Assembly: GCF_052180275.1 (NCBI RefSeq) | Contig: NZ_CP197465.1 | Location: 5,580,001-5,644,000 of the forward strand | Direction: 5' to 3' | Length of the DNA: 64,000 bases | From: Kumtagia sp052180275 | Lineage (GTDB): Bacteria > Pseudomonadota > Alphaproteobacteria > Rhizobiales > Rhizobiaceae | Shown here: one piece after another, positions 27,107 through 35,640 of the stretch | How positions within the stretch are numbered: position 1 is the stretch's first letter | Layout of the letters: each line of letters opens with the position of its first letter | Program-made: the position numbers and the translations under genes | The notes under the pieces: model-generated | The model's database searches: none | What the model was told of the DNA's origin: nothing | The model's input: only the letters and a program-made list of their open reading frames with translations

Positions 27107-28181
27107 AGTTAACGATTGCTATAATTTTGTCACATACGGCATCGAATATCTTGTCAAATGTTTCCACATTTTGCTGAACGCTGGTTTTAACGTTGCCTCT
27201 GAGGTCAAGTTGCCGAAGGTCGCTATCGCTGACACTGAACACGGGCTTTCCTAGCTCCGATGCTATATGACTCGCCTGGGCGAAATCAGGTATCCTAGCC
27301 AGCGCGTAAAGCCTTATCCTCTCCGGATCTGCTGCCGCTTCCGGAAGTTGGATTTTCGCACCTTCCTCATAAGCCTGCTTTTTAAATACGCAGTTCGCAG
27401 ATACTAATCTTGGTACGAATTCTTCCTCGATTCTATTGTCAATCTGAGTTAGGCGCTCATGGTATCGACCAGCAGCTTTGCTCTTGTGTCGATTAAATCT
27501 CGAGTGCAGCGCTCCTACAAATTTGGCCCATCCTTCAGGTAAAGGGTATGTCGCGTCGAAGAATGCGGAGCCAAATTTCTCTTTCCAATTCACCCATTTC
27601 TCGATTTCAAGTCCAAGGGTTTTCAATGACATCAAAGAAAATGGATCGGGATTTGTAGGCACGATAAATGCGCCGCTAATCATAAAAAAATTCTGATTGA
27701 GCGCGCCAAGGCCTGGATTAATATCAATTATGCTGTAATCTATATTATGAACACCTTCCAGAATAGAAATTATTCTATGAAGAGCTCCAGGAAGATTCTT
27801 TGTAACTGAAAGGGTCCCCCTCGTTTCCTGCGCCAAGCTTATTTGCCCTTCGAGGGCGGACAGGTCAGGATGCCCAGGAAGTATATATAAGTTAGGATTA
27901 TTCTCTGCAGTTGGGCAGGTAAAACCTTCAATTGGTTGTGGCCTACCTTCAAAAACCGGACGAACTGCATCATAGATATTATTTAGCCGTGTATTACTGT
28001 TTTCAGCATAATAGTCCTCAAAACCCTCACCAAGTGCACGCGCGGTGAGATTAACCTGCGAATCGCCATCAACGAGAAGAACGCGGTATCCTTTTTGAGT
28101 CAATTTCCAACCGATATTGTATGCAGAGGTAGTTTTTCCAACTCCGCCCTTATGATTAAAAAGAAGTATGCGATGCGGCAT
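27099..28181 (-). CDS. ParA/MinD-like ATPase, partner of HEPN-like protein
   Basis: A 360-residue SIMIBI-class ATPase. The deviant Walker A is KGGVGKTT (residues 11-18), with LLVDGDSQVNLT as the Walker A' region and YSIIDINPGLG as Walker B, followed by FIVPTNPDPFSLMSL. The Walker B loop reads DINP where plasmid ParA proteins usually have DxPP. There is no ParB-like gene or parS-like repeat nearby, so plasmid or chromosome partition is unlikely. The start ATG at 28181 has GAGGAAA 8 bp upstream. A long C-terminal region (from about residue 190) is not typical ParA. Its tight coupling to a HEPN-like gene suggests it regulates or delivers that effector. Confidence 0.85.
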   Translation of the reverse strand: MPHRILLFNHKGGVGKTTSAYNIGWKLTQKGYRVLLVDGDSQVNLTARALGEGFEDYYAENSNTRLNNIYDAVRPVFEGRPQPIEGFTCPTAENNPNLYILPGHPDLSALEGQISLAQETRGTLSVTKNLPGALHRIISILEGVHNIDYSIIDINPGLGALNQNFFMISGAFIVPTNPDPFSLMSLKTLGLEIEKWVNWKEKFGSAFFDATYPLPEGWAKFVGALHSRFNRHKSKAAGRYHERLTQIDNRIEEEFVPRLVSANCVFKKQAYEEGAKIQLPEAAADPERIRLYALARIPDFAQASHIASELGKPVFSVSDSDLRQLDLRGNVKTSVQQNVETFDKIFDAVCDKIIAIVNYD

Positions 28182-28470
28182 TGAGTTTTCCTCATTTGGA
28201 ATTTCGGTGTGCACGCCCAGAAACGGAAATTTGTGAACGAACGCAGTTGACGAAATCAATCAAACATAAACCAGACCATCGCGGTAACGGCAAGAGCGTA
28301 ACCGAGGTTCCTCATTCGGCACATAGTCTGATCACGTGGGTTTGCACAACCTTTGGTGTTCCACGAACCGGGAAGTTGGCTTCAAGTCGACTCTGGGAAA
28401 GCCAATAAGAGTTCTTATTCGTGATCGATGTGGGCACAATCGCGTCAATTGGAAAAAAGCAACCCAGCCC
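28182..28470. other. 289-bp intergenic region upstream of the ParA/HEPN genes
   Basis: The stretch lies between the ParA-like start and the end of the histidine kinase gene, and presumably contains the promoter for the two-gene module. I found no clear -35/-10 pair, inverted repeat operator or small gene. Confidence 0.5.
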
Positions 28471-28491
28471 TCACTCCGCCGCCGGCGCCAT
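28471..28491. repeat. Right copy of the 21-bp imperfect direct repeat
   Basis: These bases are the last codons of the histidine kinase gene (MAPAAE, stop TGA) and match the left copy at 26386-26406 at 18 of 21 positions. Integration at the 3' end of a gene with regeneration of that end is a common pattern for islands, which makes this a possible attachment site. Confidence 0.55.
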
Positions 28492-31400
28492 CCGCCGGAC
28501 ACGGGTCATCAGCGAGCGTAGCGCGGCCGGCTTGACCGGCTTGTTGATGACAGGCACCTCGATCGCATCGGCAGCGGCCCGAACCTCGTTCGAGCGATCG
28601 GCGGTCACCAGGATGGCCGGCATCCGCTCGCCCCAGCGGTCGCGCAGTTTTCGGATAAGGTCGAGCCCGGTTTCGCCGTCGAGGTGATAGTCGGCGAGGA
28701 TGAGGTCGATCCGGCCCGGTCGCCACGAACTGCGAAGAATGCTCTCCGAGCCGGTTGCGGTCTCGACATGGCAGCCCCAGCCCTCGAGCAGCAGCCGCAT
28801 GCCCTCGAGGATGCGCGCGTCGTTGTCGATGCACAGCACGGACAATCCCCCGAGCGCGGCGGAGGCGGCCGGGCGCGGCTTTGCTTCTTTCAGGGGGATC
28901 GGCTCGGACGCAGCCGATACCGGCAGGAGAACGGAGAAGCGTGTGCCCTTGCCGCGCCCCGAATCGATCTGGATTTCCAGCCGCAGCACGCGGGCGATAC
29001 GGTCGACGATCGACAAGCCGAGGCCGAGGCCTTGCGCCTCGCGCGCGCCCTCGTCCAGCCGGGTGAATTCGCCGAAGACGCTGTTCAGCTTGTCGATCGG
29101 AATGCCGATGCCGGTGTCGAACACCTGGATTTCCGCCAGCTCGCCGCGCCGCCGGACACCGACAAGCACGCGCCCCTTGCGGGTATACTTGATGGCGTTC
29201 GACACGAGGTTCTGGATCAGCCGCCGCAAAAGGTTGCGGTCGGTCTCGACGGTCAGTGAAGAAGGCACGATGATGAGTTCAAGGCGCTTCTCGCGCGCCA
29301 TCGGCTGGAAGTCGGTGGCGATCTGGCGAAGCAGCCCGTCCAGCCGGAACACGGTCTCGACCGGCTTCATCGCGCCCGCGTCGAGGCGCGATATGTCGAG
29401 CACCACGCCCAGAATGGTCTCGACCGATTCCAGCGAGGATTCGATGTTGCGCGCCGCCTCTCCCGTTGCGCCCTTGCCGGCGCGCTCGATGAGCGAGGCG
29501 CAATAGAGCCGGGCGGCGTTGAGCGGCTGCAAAATGTCGTGGCCGGCGCCGGCCAGAAAGCGGGTTTTTCCGAGATTGGCTTCCTCGGCCAGCATCTGCG
29601 CCTGCGCCAGTTCCTCGTTGACGCGGGTCAACTCGACGGTGCGCAGGCGCACGCGCTGCTCCAGCGATTCGTTCGCGCGTTTCAGGGCGAGGTCCGCCGC
29701 GACGCGGGCGGTGATGTCCGCATAGGTCGCGACGATGCCGCCATCGGGCATGGGATTGGACCGAAGTTCGATGATGCGCCCGCTGCGTTTTAGGTCAAGC
29801 TGCCACGGGCTGCCGAAGCTGGTGAAGCGGTTGAGGATGGCAACCGTCGCGTCGGCCGCGATCTCGCCGCGCGCAGCCAGCAGGCGCAGCACCTCGTCCA
29901 GCGAGACGCCGACCCTGCCCATCTCGTCGGGCAAGGAGAAAAGCGCGCGATACTGCCGGTTCCAGCAGGTCAGCCGGAAATCCTGGTCGAAGACGGTGAT
30001 GCCTTGTTCCATCTGGTCGAGCGCGATCTGCAGCAGGTCGCGATTGTGCTGCAATGCTTCCGTTGCATCGTCGAGCAGGCGGAAGGCGTCACGCGACGAC
30101 TTGTCGTGGCGCTGGAACAGCAGCGACAGGATCAGCCGGGCCGATGACGAGCCGACCGCCGTGGCCAGCAGTTGCTCGGAGAAGCGGACCACGGCCATGC
30201 TGGCCTGCTCGTTGCCGTCGAGCGGCGCGCCGCCGGCCGCCTCGAAATTCTGGAACGACCGCTCGGTGCGCTCGACGCCGAGATATTTGGCGATGGTGTC
30301 CTTCAGATCGTTGACGGTGATCGCCGTGCGGAACCGTCGCAGGCTGGGCATCGGGCTCGTGTCGCGCGGCACGAAGATCGCCGCCTGGATGCGTTCGAGC
30401 GGCACGGAGGCCCGAGACAGCGAGCCGAGCACGTAGAAGAGCAGGTTGACCGACAGGCTCCACAGCACGCCATGGTTCAGCGGCTCGGCGACCGTACCGA
30501 ACAGGGCATGCGGTCGTAGCGCCTCGATGCCGAGCGGGCCTTCGGTCAGGATCGCCAGGTCGGGCGAGGCGAGCGACGGGAACAGCAGCGTGTAGCACCA
30601 CACGGCGAGGCCCGCCGTCATGCCGAGTGCTGCGCCGCGCGCGTTGGCGCGCCGCCACACCAGCCCGCCGATGAAGGCCGGCGCGAACTGGGCGATCGCG
30701 GCGAACGACATGAGGCCGATCGAGGCCAGTCGAGCGTTGCCGGTGCTCTCGCGATAATAGAGGAAGGCGACAAACAGGATGATGAAGATCGCGCCGCGCC
30801 TGATGTTGAGGATGAGCGCCGACCAGTCTCCCGCCTCACTGGCCTCCGTCTTCAGCAGCCTGCGTACGAACAGCGGAATGATCAGATCGTTGGAGATCAT
30901 GATCGACAGCGCCACCGTCTCGACGATGACCATGGCCGTTGCCGCCGAGAGGCCGCCGATGAAGGCGATCATCGCCAGCGTGTCGTGTCCGGTCAAAAGC
31001 GGCAGCGACAGCACGTAGAGGTCGCTGCTGGTTGCTGTGCCGACATTGGTCAGGCCGACGAAGGCGATCGGCAGCACGAACAGATTGATCAGGACGAGGT
31101 AGAGCGGAAAGATCCAGGTGGCGCGCCGCAACTCGCCGCCGCCGCGGTTCTCGACGATCATCACATAGAACTGGCGCGGCAGCATGATGATGGCGAAGCC
31201 GCTGATGACGGTCATCACCAGCCATGTTCCCAGCGACGTGCCGTAGCCCATCGCCGCGCCCACCGCCTCGTTCTCGGAGAGCTTGCCGATGAGGTCGCCG
31301 GGACCGTCGAACAGCACGAAGACGACGAGCAGGCCGATCGCCAGGAAGGCCGCCAGCTTGACCACCGATTCGACGGCGACGGCGAGGATCAGCCCGTCCT

Positions 31401-31965
31401 GGTGCTCGGTGGCGTCGGCATGGCGCGTGCCGAACAGCACGGCGAACAGCGCCAGCAGCAGCGCCACCGCCAGCGATATGTCGCTGAGGAACGGATCGAA
31501 GGACGGCGGCGCGCCAGTATAGTGCTCGATCATCAGGCTGACCGAGCCCGAGATGGCCTTCAGCTGCAGCGCGATGTAGGGGATGGCGCCGACCGTGGCG
31601 ATGAGCGTGGCGATGGAGGCGACGGTAAAACTCTTGCCGTAGCGGGCCCCGAGGAAGTCGGCGATCGAGGTGATCTTCTCGGCCTTGGCGAGCCGCACGA
31701 TGCGGCTCAGCAGCGGATAGCCGAAAAGGAAGACCAGCACAGGCCCGATATAGATCGCCAGGAACTCCAGCCCACGCTCGGTGGCGAGGCCGACCGATCC
31801 GAAGAAGGTCCAGGATGTGCAATAGATGGCGAGGCTGAGCGCGTAGATATAGGGGCGCAGCCGGCTCAAGCCGGCGGTGCGGGACCAGCGGTCGCCGAGG
31901 CTGGCGATCGCGAACAGCAGCGTCACATAAGCGACGGCGATGATGACGACAGACCAACCCTGCAC
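28471..31965 (-). CDS. Hybrid sensor histidine kinase with sodium:solute symporter-like sensor domain
   Basis: A 1164-residue membrane kinase. The first ~500 residues form a many-helix domain of the sodium/solute symporter (PutP) fold, starting MQGWSVVIIAVAYVTLLFAI, with IYALSLAIYCTSWTFFGSVG. A PAS domain follows (LDQMEQGITVFDQDFRLTCW), then the dimerisation domain with the phospho-acceptor His in LAGAGHDILQPLNAARL, the ATPase domain (LVSNAIKYTRKGR, VFDTGIGIP, GLGLGLSIVDRIA) and a C-terminal receiver domain (LCIDNDARIL; Asp in LILADYHLDGETG; NKPVKP). This is the CbrA/ErcS'-like layout, where the transporter-like part senses or moves a metabolite. Its likely partner is the convergent LuxR-type regulator at 25695. 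Confidence 0.92.
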   Translation of the reverse strand: MQGWSVVIIAVAYVTLLFAIASLGDRWSRTAGLSRLRPYIYALSLAIYCTSWTFFGSVGLATERGLEFLAIYIGPVLVFLFGYPLLSRIVRLAKAEKITSIADFLGARYGKSFTVASIATLIATVGAIPYIALQLKAISGSVSLMIEHYTGAPPSFDPFLSDISLAVALLLALFAVLFGTRHADATEHQDGLILAVAVESVVKLAAFLAIGLLVVFVLFDGPGDLIGKLSENEAVGAAMGYGTSLGTWLVMTVISGFAIIMLPRQFYVMIVENRGGGELRRATWIFPLYLVLINLFVLPIAFVGLTNVGTATSSDLYVLSLPLLTGHDTLAMIAFIGGLSAATAMVIVETVALSIMISNDLIIPLFVRRLLKTEASEAGDWSALILNIRRGAIFIILFVAFLYYRESTGNARLASIGLMSFAAIAQFAPAFIGGLVWRRANARGAALGMTAGLAVWCYTLLFPSLASPDLAILTEGPLGIEALRPHALFGTVAEPLNHGVLWSLSVNLLFYVLGSLSRASVPLERIQAAIFVPRDTSPMPSLRRFRTAITVNDLKDTIAKYLGVERTERSFQNFEAAGGAPLDGNEQASMAVVRFSEQLLATAVGSSSARLILSLLFQRHDKSSRDAFRLLDDATEALQHNRDLLQIALDQMEQGITVFDQDFRLTCWNRQYRALFSLPDEMGRVGVSLDEVLRLLAARGEIAADATVAILNRFTSFGSPWQLDLKRSGRIIELRSNPMPDGGIVATYADITARVAADLALKRANESLEQRVRLRTVELTRVNEELAQAQMLAEEANLGKTRFLAGAGHDILQPLNAARLYCASLIERAGKGATGEAARNIESSLESVETILGVVLDISRLDAGAMKPVETVFRLDGLLRQIATDFQPMAREKRLELIIVPSSLTVETDRNLLRRLIQNLVSNAIKYTRKGRVLVGVRRRGELAEIQVFDTGIGIPIDKLNSVFGEFTRLDEGAREAQGLGLGLSIVDRIARVLRLEIQIDSGRGKGTRFSVLLPVSAASEPIPLKEAKPRPAASAALGGLSVLCIDNDARILEGMRLLLEGWGCHVETATGSESILRSSWRPGRIDLILADYHLDGETGLDLIRKLRDRWGERMPAILVTADRSNEVRAAADAIEVPVINKPVKPAALRSLMTRVRRMAPAAE

Positions 31966-32079
31966 GCGAACCTCCCGGCCGGCAAGGGATCACCATTCCG
32001 CCCGAAAATGCAATCGCGGCTTTTGGCGCAGGCCGGCGCCGCGGGAGACAAGGGCTAGCTTCCGAAGTCTGTCCCCGTC

Positions 32080-33093
32080 TCAGGATTTCCCGTCGTCCGA
32101 CTTCCTGCCGATCGTGTCCGCCATATAGGCTCCGCGTTCGCCGATCGGCTGCGGCGCGCCGGTGGTCGAGTCGCGAACGGTCTGGTGTTCCATCTCGGCA
32201 TTGAGTTCGGCGCCGACCAGCAGGATCACCACGGAAATCCACGTCCACATCATGAAGCCGATCACCGCGCCCAGCGAGCCGTAGGTGGCGTTGTAGTCGG
32301 CGAAGTTCTGCAGGTAGACGGAGAAGCCCCAGGACGCCAGCAGCCATACGATGGTGGCGATTGCCGCGCCGGAGGTGATCCACCGCCATTTTGCGCGTTC
32401 CCGGCTCGGCCCATAGCGGAAGATCAGGCAGATGCCTGTGCCGACCATGACCAGCAGGATCGGCCATCTCAACAGGCTGACGAGAAGTTCCGTCCATCCG
32501 TCAAGGCGCAGAAGCGCAAGCAGCGCCGGCACAACGCCGACCGAGAAGATCATCACGATGCCGACGAGCATCGCGCCTGCCGTGAAGCCGAGCGAGACGA
32601 GGTTCACCATCAGGAAGGAGCGCTTCTCGCGCTCGCCATAGGCGACATTCAGCCCGTCAAACAGGCTCTTGATGCCATTGTTGGCACTCCACAACGCGAC
32701 GGCCAGGCCGGTGACGAAGCCCCAGCTCAGCGCCTTCTCGTTCTGCGACGCCAGCGCCTTCAACTGGTCGCGGATCAGGTCGTATCCGCCGGTCGGCAGG
32801 ACACCGCCGAGGAAGGCGATGTGCTCGGCGATCGTCCTTGGATCGGCGACGAAGCCGTAGAGCGAGACAAAGGCGGCAAGGGCCGGGAAAAGGGCCAGCA
32901 GGAGGTAAAAAGTGGCGCCCGCGGCGATCAGGAAGATGCGATCCTCGTTGATCGCGTCCCAGATGCGCCAGGCAATGTCGCGCCAGCCCCGCGCCGGTAT
33001 CTGCAATGGCGTTTCCGCGAACCTGCCCCTGCCCGGCTCGGCCGCGGCGATCCTTTGCTCCAGGTGAACGTCCGAAGGTCGCGCATCCGCCAT
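32080..33093 (-). CDS. YihY/BrkB family inner-membrane protein
   Basis: A 337-residue protein with about six membrane helices and the YihY/BrkB family features: IFLIAAGATFYLLLALFPALAAFVSLYG in two pieces, NNGIKSLFDGLNVAYGE, and GAVIGFMMWTWISVVILLVGAELNAE. The family was once called RNase BN in error; its role is not established, with transport or envelope functions suggested. ATG 33093 is favoured over two upstream in-frame ATGs because GAGGG is 6 bp away. It stands between the histidine kinase and dcd genes. Confidence 0.9.
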   Translation of the reverse strand: MADARPSDVHLEQRIAAAEPGRGRFAETPLQIPARGWRDIAWRIWDAINEDRIFLIAAGATFYLLLALFPALAAFVSLYGFVADPRTIAEHIAFLGGVLPTGGYDLIRDQLKALASQNEKALSWGFVTGLAVALWSANNGIKSLFDGLNVAYGEREKRSFLMVNLVSLGFTAGAMLVGIVMIFSVGVVPALLALLRLDGWTELLVSLLRWPILLVMVGTGICLIFRYGPSRERAKWRWITSGAAIATIVWLLASWGFSVYLQNFADYNATYGSLGAVIGFMMWTWISVVILLVGAELNAEMEHQTVRDSTTGAPQPIGERGAYMADTIGRKSDDGKS

Positions 33094-33153
33094 CATGTCC
33101 CTCATCCGGCATCGACCGGATGAGAACGCGGCTTTCGGCGGATCGATCCGGCC

Positions 33154-34242
33154 TCAGCGAAAATGCTTGGACAGTTTCAGCCCTTGCGCCTGGTAGTTGG
33201 AGCCGAGGTCGGTGCCGTAGAGCATCTTCGGCCCCGCCAGCATATGCTCGTAGACCAGCCGGCCGACGACCTGGCCATGTTCGAGGATGAACGGCACCTC
33301 GTGGCTGCGCACCTCCAGCACGGCGCGGCTGCCGGTGCCGCCCGCCGCGGAGTGGCCGAAACCGGGATCGAAGAAGCCGGCATAGTGGACGCGGAATTCG
33401 CCGACCAGCGGATCGAAGGGCGTCATTTCGGCGGCGTAGAGCGGCGGCACATGCACCGCCTCTCGGCTGACCAGGATGTAAAATTCGTCGGGATCGAGCA
33501 CCAGTTCGCCGGGCTCGCCGCGCCGGTACAGCGGCTCCCAGAAGTCGAAGAGATCGTGTGCAGCGCGCTTGTCGACGTCGACGATGCCGGTGTGGTGTTT
33601 TCCGCGATAGCCGACCAGCCCGTCGGCATCGCCCATGAGGTCGATCGACAGGGCGATGCCGCTGCCGGAAATGTTGGGTTCCTCCGACGCGACCAAAGTC
33701 TCCGTGTCGTGAAGCGCTTGCAGCGCGAACTCTCCGATCACCCCATTGCCGGTGCGGAAACGGATCTGCGACAGCCTCGAGCCGGTGCGCACGACGACTG
33801 GGAAAGTGCGCGGGCTGACTTCGAGATAAAGCGGCCCCTCGTAGCCGGCGGCAATCTTGTCGAACTCCTGGCCGTGGTCGGTCATGACGCGGGTAAAGAT
33901 GTCGAGCCGGCCGGTCGAACTCTTCGGATTGGCCGAGGCGGCGACGTCGGCGGGCAGCTTCAGGCTTTCGAGAAGCGGCACGATGTAGACGCAGCCCGTC
34001 TCCAGCACCGCGCCGTTGGAAAGGTCGATCTCGTGCAGCTTCAGCCGGTCGAGTTTTTCGGACACGAGATGCCTGCTGCCGGGCAGGAAGCTGGCGCGCA
34101 CCCGAAACGCCTTGTCGCCGAGGCGAAGGTCGAGGCTGGCCGGCTGGATCTGGTCGCCGTCCAGCGGACGCGCGGCCGAAAGCGCACCCGACTGGAACAG
34201 GTCTGCGATCTTATGATCCGGAAGGATGCCTTCTCCGCGCAC
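33154..34242 (-). CDS. dcd: 2'-deoxycytidine 5'-triphosphate deaminase (long form)
   Basis: A 362-residue enzyme of the dUTPase/dCTP deaminase superfamily that makes dUTP for dTMP synthesis. The N-terminal half has IQPASLDLRLGD and ANPKSSTGRLDIFTRVMTDHG, matching the conserved substrate and subunit-contact segments; the second half repeats the fold (ALSIDLMGDADGLVGYRGKH, VRVHYAGFFDPGFGHSA in part). The duplicated long form is typical of alphaproteobacteria. It diverges from the metZ leader, so its promoter lies within 34243-34320. Confidence 0.92.
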   Translation of the reverse strand: MRGEGILPDHKIADLFQSGALSAARPLDGDQIQPASLDLRLGDKAFRVRASFLPGSRHLVSEKLDRLKLHEIDLSNGAVLETGCVYIVPLLESLKLPADVAASANPKSSTGRLDIFTRVMTDHGQEFDKIAAGYEGPLYLEVSPRTFPVVVRTGSRLSQIRFRTGNGVIGEFALQALHDTETLVASEEPNISGSGIALSIDLMGDADGLVGYRGKHHTGIVDVDKRAAHDLFDFWEPLYRRGEPGELVLDPDEFYILVSREAVHVPPLYAAEMTPFDPLVGEFRVHYAGFFDPGFGHSAAGGTGSRAVLEVRSHEVPFILEHGQVVGRLVYEHMLAGPKMLYGTDLGSNYQAQGLKLSKHFR

Positions 34243-34285
34243 GTGACGCTCCAGTTCGACGCTTCTGCTTTAGCCAACCACATGA

Positions 34286-34314
34286 TTGACGCAAGCGCAC
34301 GACAGGTCTAAGGG
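34286..34314 (+). promoter_or_regulatory. Possible metZ promoter
   Basis: TTGACG (34286-34291) and TAAGGG (34309-34314) are spaced by 17 bp just before the riboswitch. The -35 fits the sigma-70 consensus at five of six positions; the -10 is weak. The position is where the promoter of the riboswitch transcript must be. Confidence 0.45.
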
Positions 34315-34322
34315 AAACTTAT

Positions 34323-34377
34323 CCCGTGGTGATTTGGCCGGTCGGCTTGCAGCCACGTTAAACAAGTCGCTAAAGGA
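34323..34377 (+). promoter_or_regulatory. SAM-II riboswitch (SAM_alpha) of metZ
   Basis: The sequence CCGTGGTGATTTGGCCGG begins the aptamer; CGTGG (34325-34329) pairs with CCACG (34353-34357), and GCTTGCAGCC, then GTTAAACAAGTCGCTAAAGG match the conserved loop, pseudoknot strand and GCTAAA of SAM-II. Known SAM-II aptamers in alphaproteobacteria precede methionine genes, and binding of S-adenosylmethionine lowers expression. It lies about 73 bp before the metZ start, with an intrinsic terminator between. Confidence 0.93.
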
Positions 34378-34401
34378 CCGTCGGGCCGTGAGGCCATATG
34401 G

Positions 34402-34432
34402 ACCGGTTGCGACTTTCGCGGCCGGTTTTTTG
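34402..34432 (+). terminator. Intrinsic terminator downstream of the SAM-II aptamer
   Basis: ACCGGTTGCG (34402-34411) pairs with CGCGGCCGGT (34417-34426) with two U-G wobbles around the loop ACTTT, followed by a run of six T residues and TGTTT. The placement between the aptamer and metZ indicates control by transcription termination. Confidence 0.8.
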
Positions 34433-34449
34433 TTTATTGGGGGTTACCC

Positions 34450-35640
34450 ATGGCGCACGACCATCAACACAACTGGAAGCCGGCGACCAGCCTCGTCCAT
34501 GGCGGCACGCTGCGCTCGGAGCACGGCGAGACGTCGGAAGCGATCTACCTGACGCAGGGCTACGTCTACGAGACCGCCGAAGCGGCCGAGGCGCGCTTCA
34601 AGGGCGAGACGCCCGGCTTCATCTATTCGCGCTACGCCAACCCCACCGTCGACATGTTCGAAAAGCGCATGTGCGCGCTGGAAGGCGCCGAGGACGCACG
34701 CGCCACCTCCTCCGGCATGGCTGCCGTGACCGCCGCCATCCTGTGCGGCCTGCGCGCCGGCGACCATATCGTGGCGGCGCGCGCCCTGTTCGGCTCCTGC
34801 CGCTGGGTGGTCGAGACGCTGGCGCCACGCTACGGCATCGAGGCGACGCTGGTCGACGGCACGGACATCGCCAACTGGGAAAAGGCGGTGCGGCCGAACA
34901 CCAAACTGTTCTTCCTGGAAAGCCCGACCAACCCGACGCTGGAAGTCGTCGACATCGCCGCCGTGGCCGCGCTTGCCAACTCGATCGCCGCGCGGCTGGT
35001 GGTGGACAACGTCTTCGCCACGCCGTTGCAGCAGAAGCCGTTGAAGCTCGGCGCGCATGTCGTCGTCTACTCCGCCACCAAGCATATCGACGGCCAGGGC
35101 CGCTGCCTGGGCGGCGTCATCCTGTCCGACAAGAAATGGATCGACGAGAATTTGCACGATTATTTCCGGCATACCGGCCCCAGCCTGTCGCCGTTCAACG
35201 CCTGGACGCTGCTGAAAGGGCTGGAGACGCTGCCGATCCGCGTGCGCCAGCAGACCGAGAGCGCCGGGAAAATCGCCGATTTCCTCGCCGACCGGCCCGA
35301 AATCGCCCGTGTCATCTATCCCGGCCGCGCCGACCACCCGCAGGCGGATGTCGTCGCCAGACAGATGACCGGCGGCTCGACGCTGATCTGCCTCGACCTC
35401 AAGGGCGGCAAGCGGGCGGCCTTCGCCGTCTCGAACGCCCTCAAGGTGATCCTGATCTCCAACAATCTCGGCGATGCAAAAAGCCTGATCACCCACCCGG
35501 CCACCACCACGCACAAGAACCTGACCGACGAGGCGCGCGCCGAACTCGGCATCGGGCCCGGCACGGTGCGGCTTTCGGTCGGTCTGGAGGACGCCGGCGA
35601 CCTGATCGAGGACATCGAGCAGGCGCTGAAGGCGGCGTAA
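34450..35640 (+). CDS. metZ: O-succinylhomoserine sulfhydrylase
   Basis: A 396-residue PLP enzyme of the Cys/Met metabolism family that joins O-succinylhomoserine with sulfide to give homocysteine in methionine synthesis. Key segments are YSRYANPTVDMFEKRMCALE, ATSSGMAAVTAAI, VVDNVFATPLQQKPLKLGA and YSATKHIDGQGRCLGG, whose Lys (about residue 211) binds PLP. The C-terminal LGIGPGTVRLSVGLEDAGDL is typical of the family. The SAM-II riboswitch and terminator directly upstream confirm a methionine role and favour metZ over cystathionine gamma-lyase or MetB. Confidence 0.95.
   Translation: MAHDHQHNWKPATSLVHGGTLRSEHGETSEAIYLTQGYVYETAEAAEARFKGETPGFIYSRYANPTVDMFEKRMCALEGAEDARATSSGMAAVTAAILCGLRAGDHIVAARALFGSCRWVVETLAPRYGIEATLVDGTDIANWEKAVRPNTKLFFLESPTNPTLEVVDIAAVAALANSIAARLVVDNVFATPLQQKPLKLGAHVVVYSATKHIDGQGRCLGGVILSDKKWIDENLHDYFRHTGPSLSPFNAWTLLKGLETLPIRVRQQTESAGKIADFLADRPEIARVIYPGRADHPQADVVARQMTGGSTLICLDLKGGKRAAFAVSNALKVILISNNLGDAKSLITHPATTTHKNLTDEARAELGIGPGTVRLSVGLEDAGDLIEDIEQALKAA

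Larger units (their letters stand above)
26407..28470. mobile_element. Putative 2.1-kb genomic islet with ParA-like and HEPN-like genes
   Basis: The segment between the two 21-bp repeats is visibly AT-richer than everything around it, uses different codons (many TTA, ATA, AAA), and holds only two coupled genes. It separates a response regulator from its likely sensor kinase. There is no integrase, transposase or terminal inverted repeat in the segment, so how it moved is not visible. The evidence is composition, position and flanking repeats. Confidence 0.5.

Noticed and set aside
27099..28181. Plasmid partition (parAB) locus
   Set aside because: There is no ParB-like gene, no parS-like repeats and no replication gene; the partner is a HEPN-like protein.
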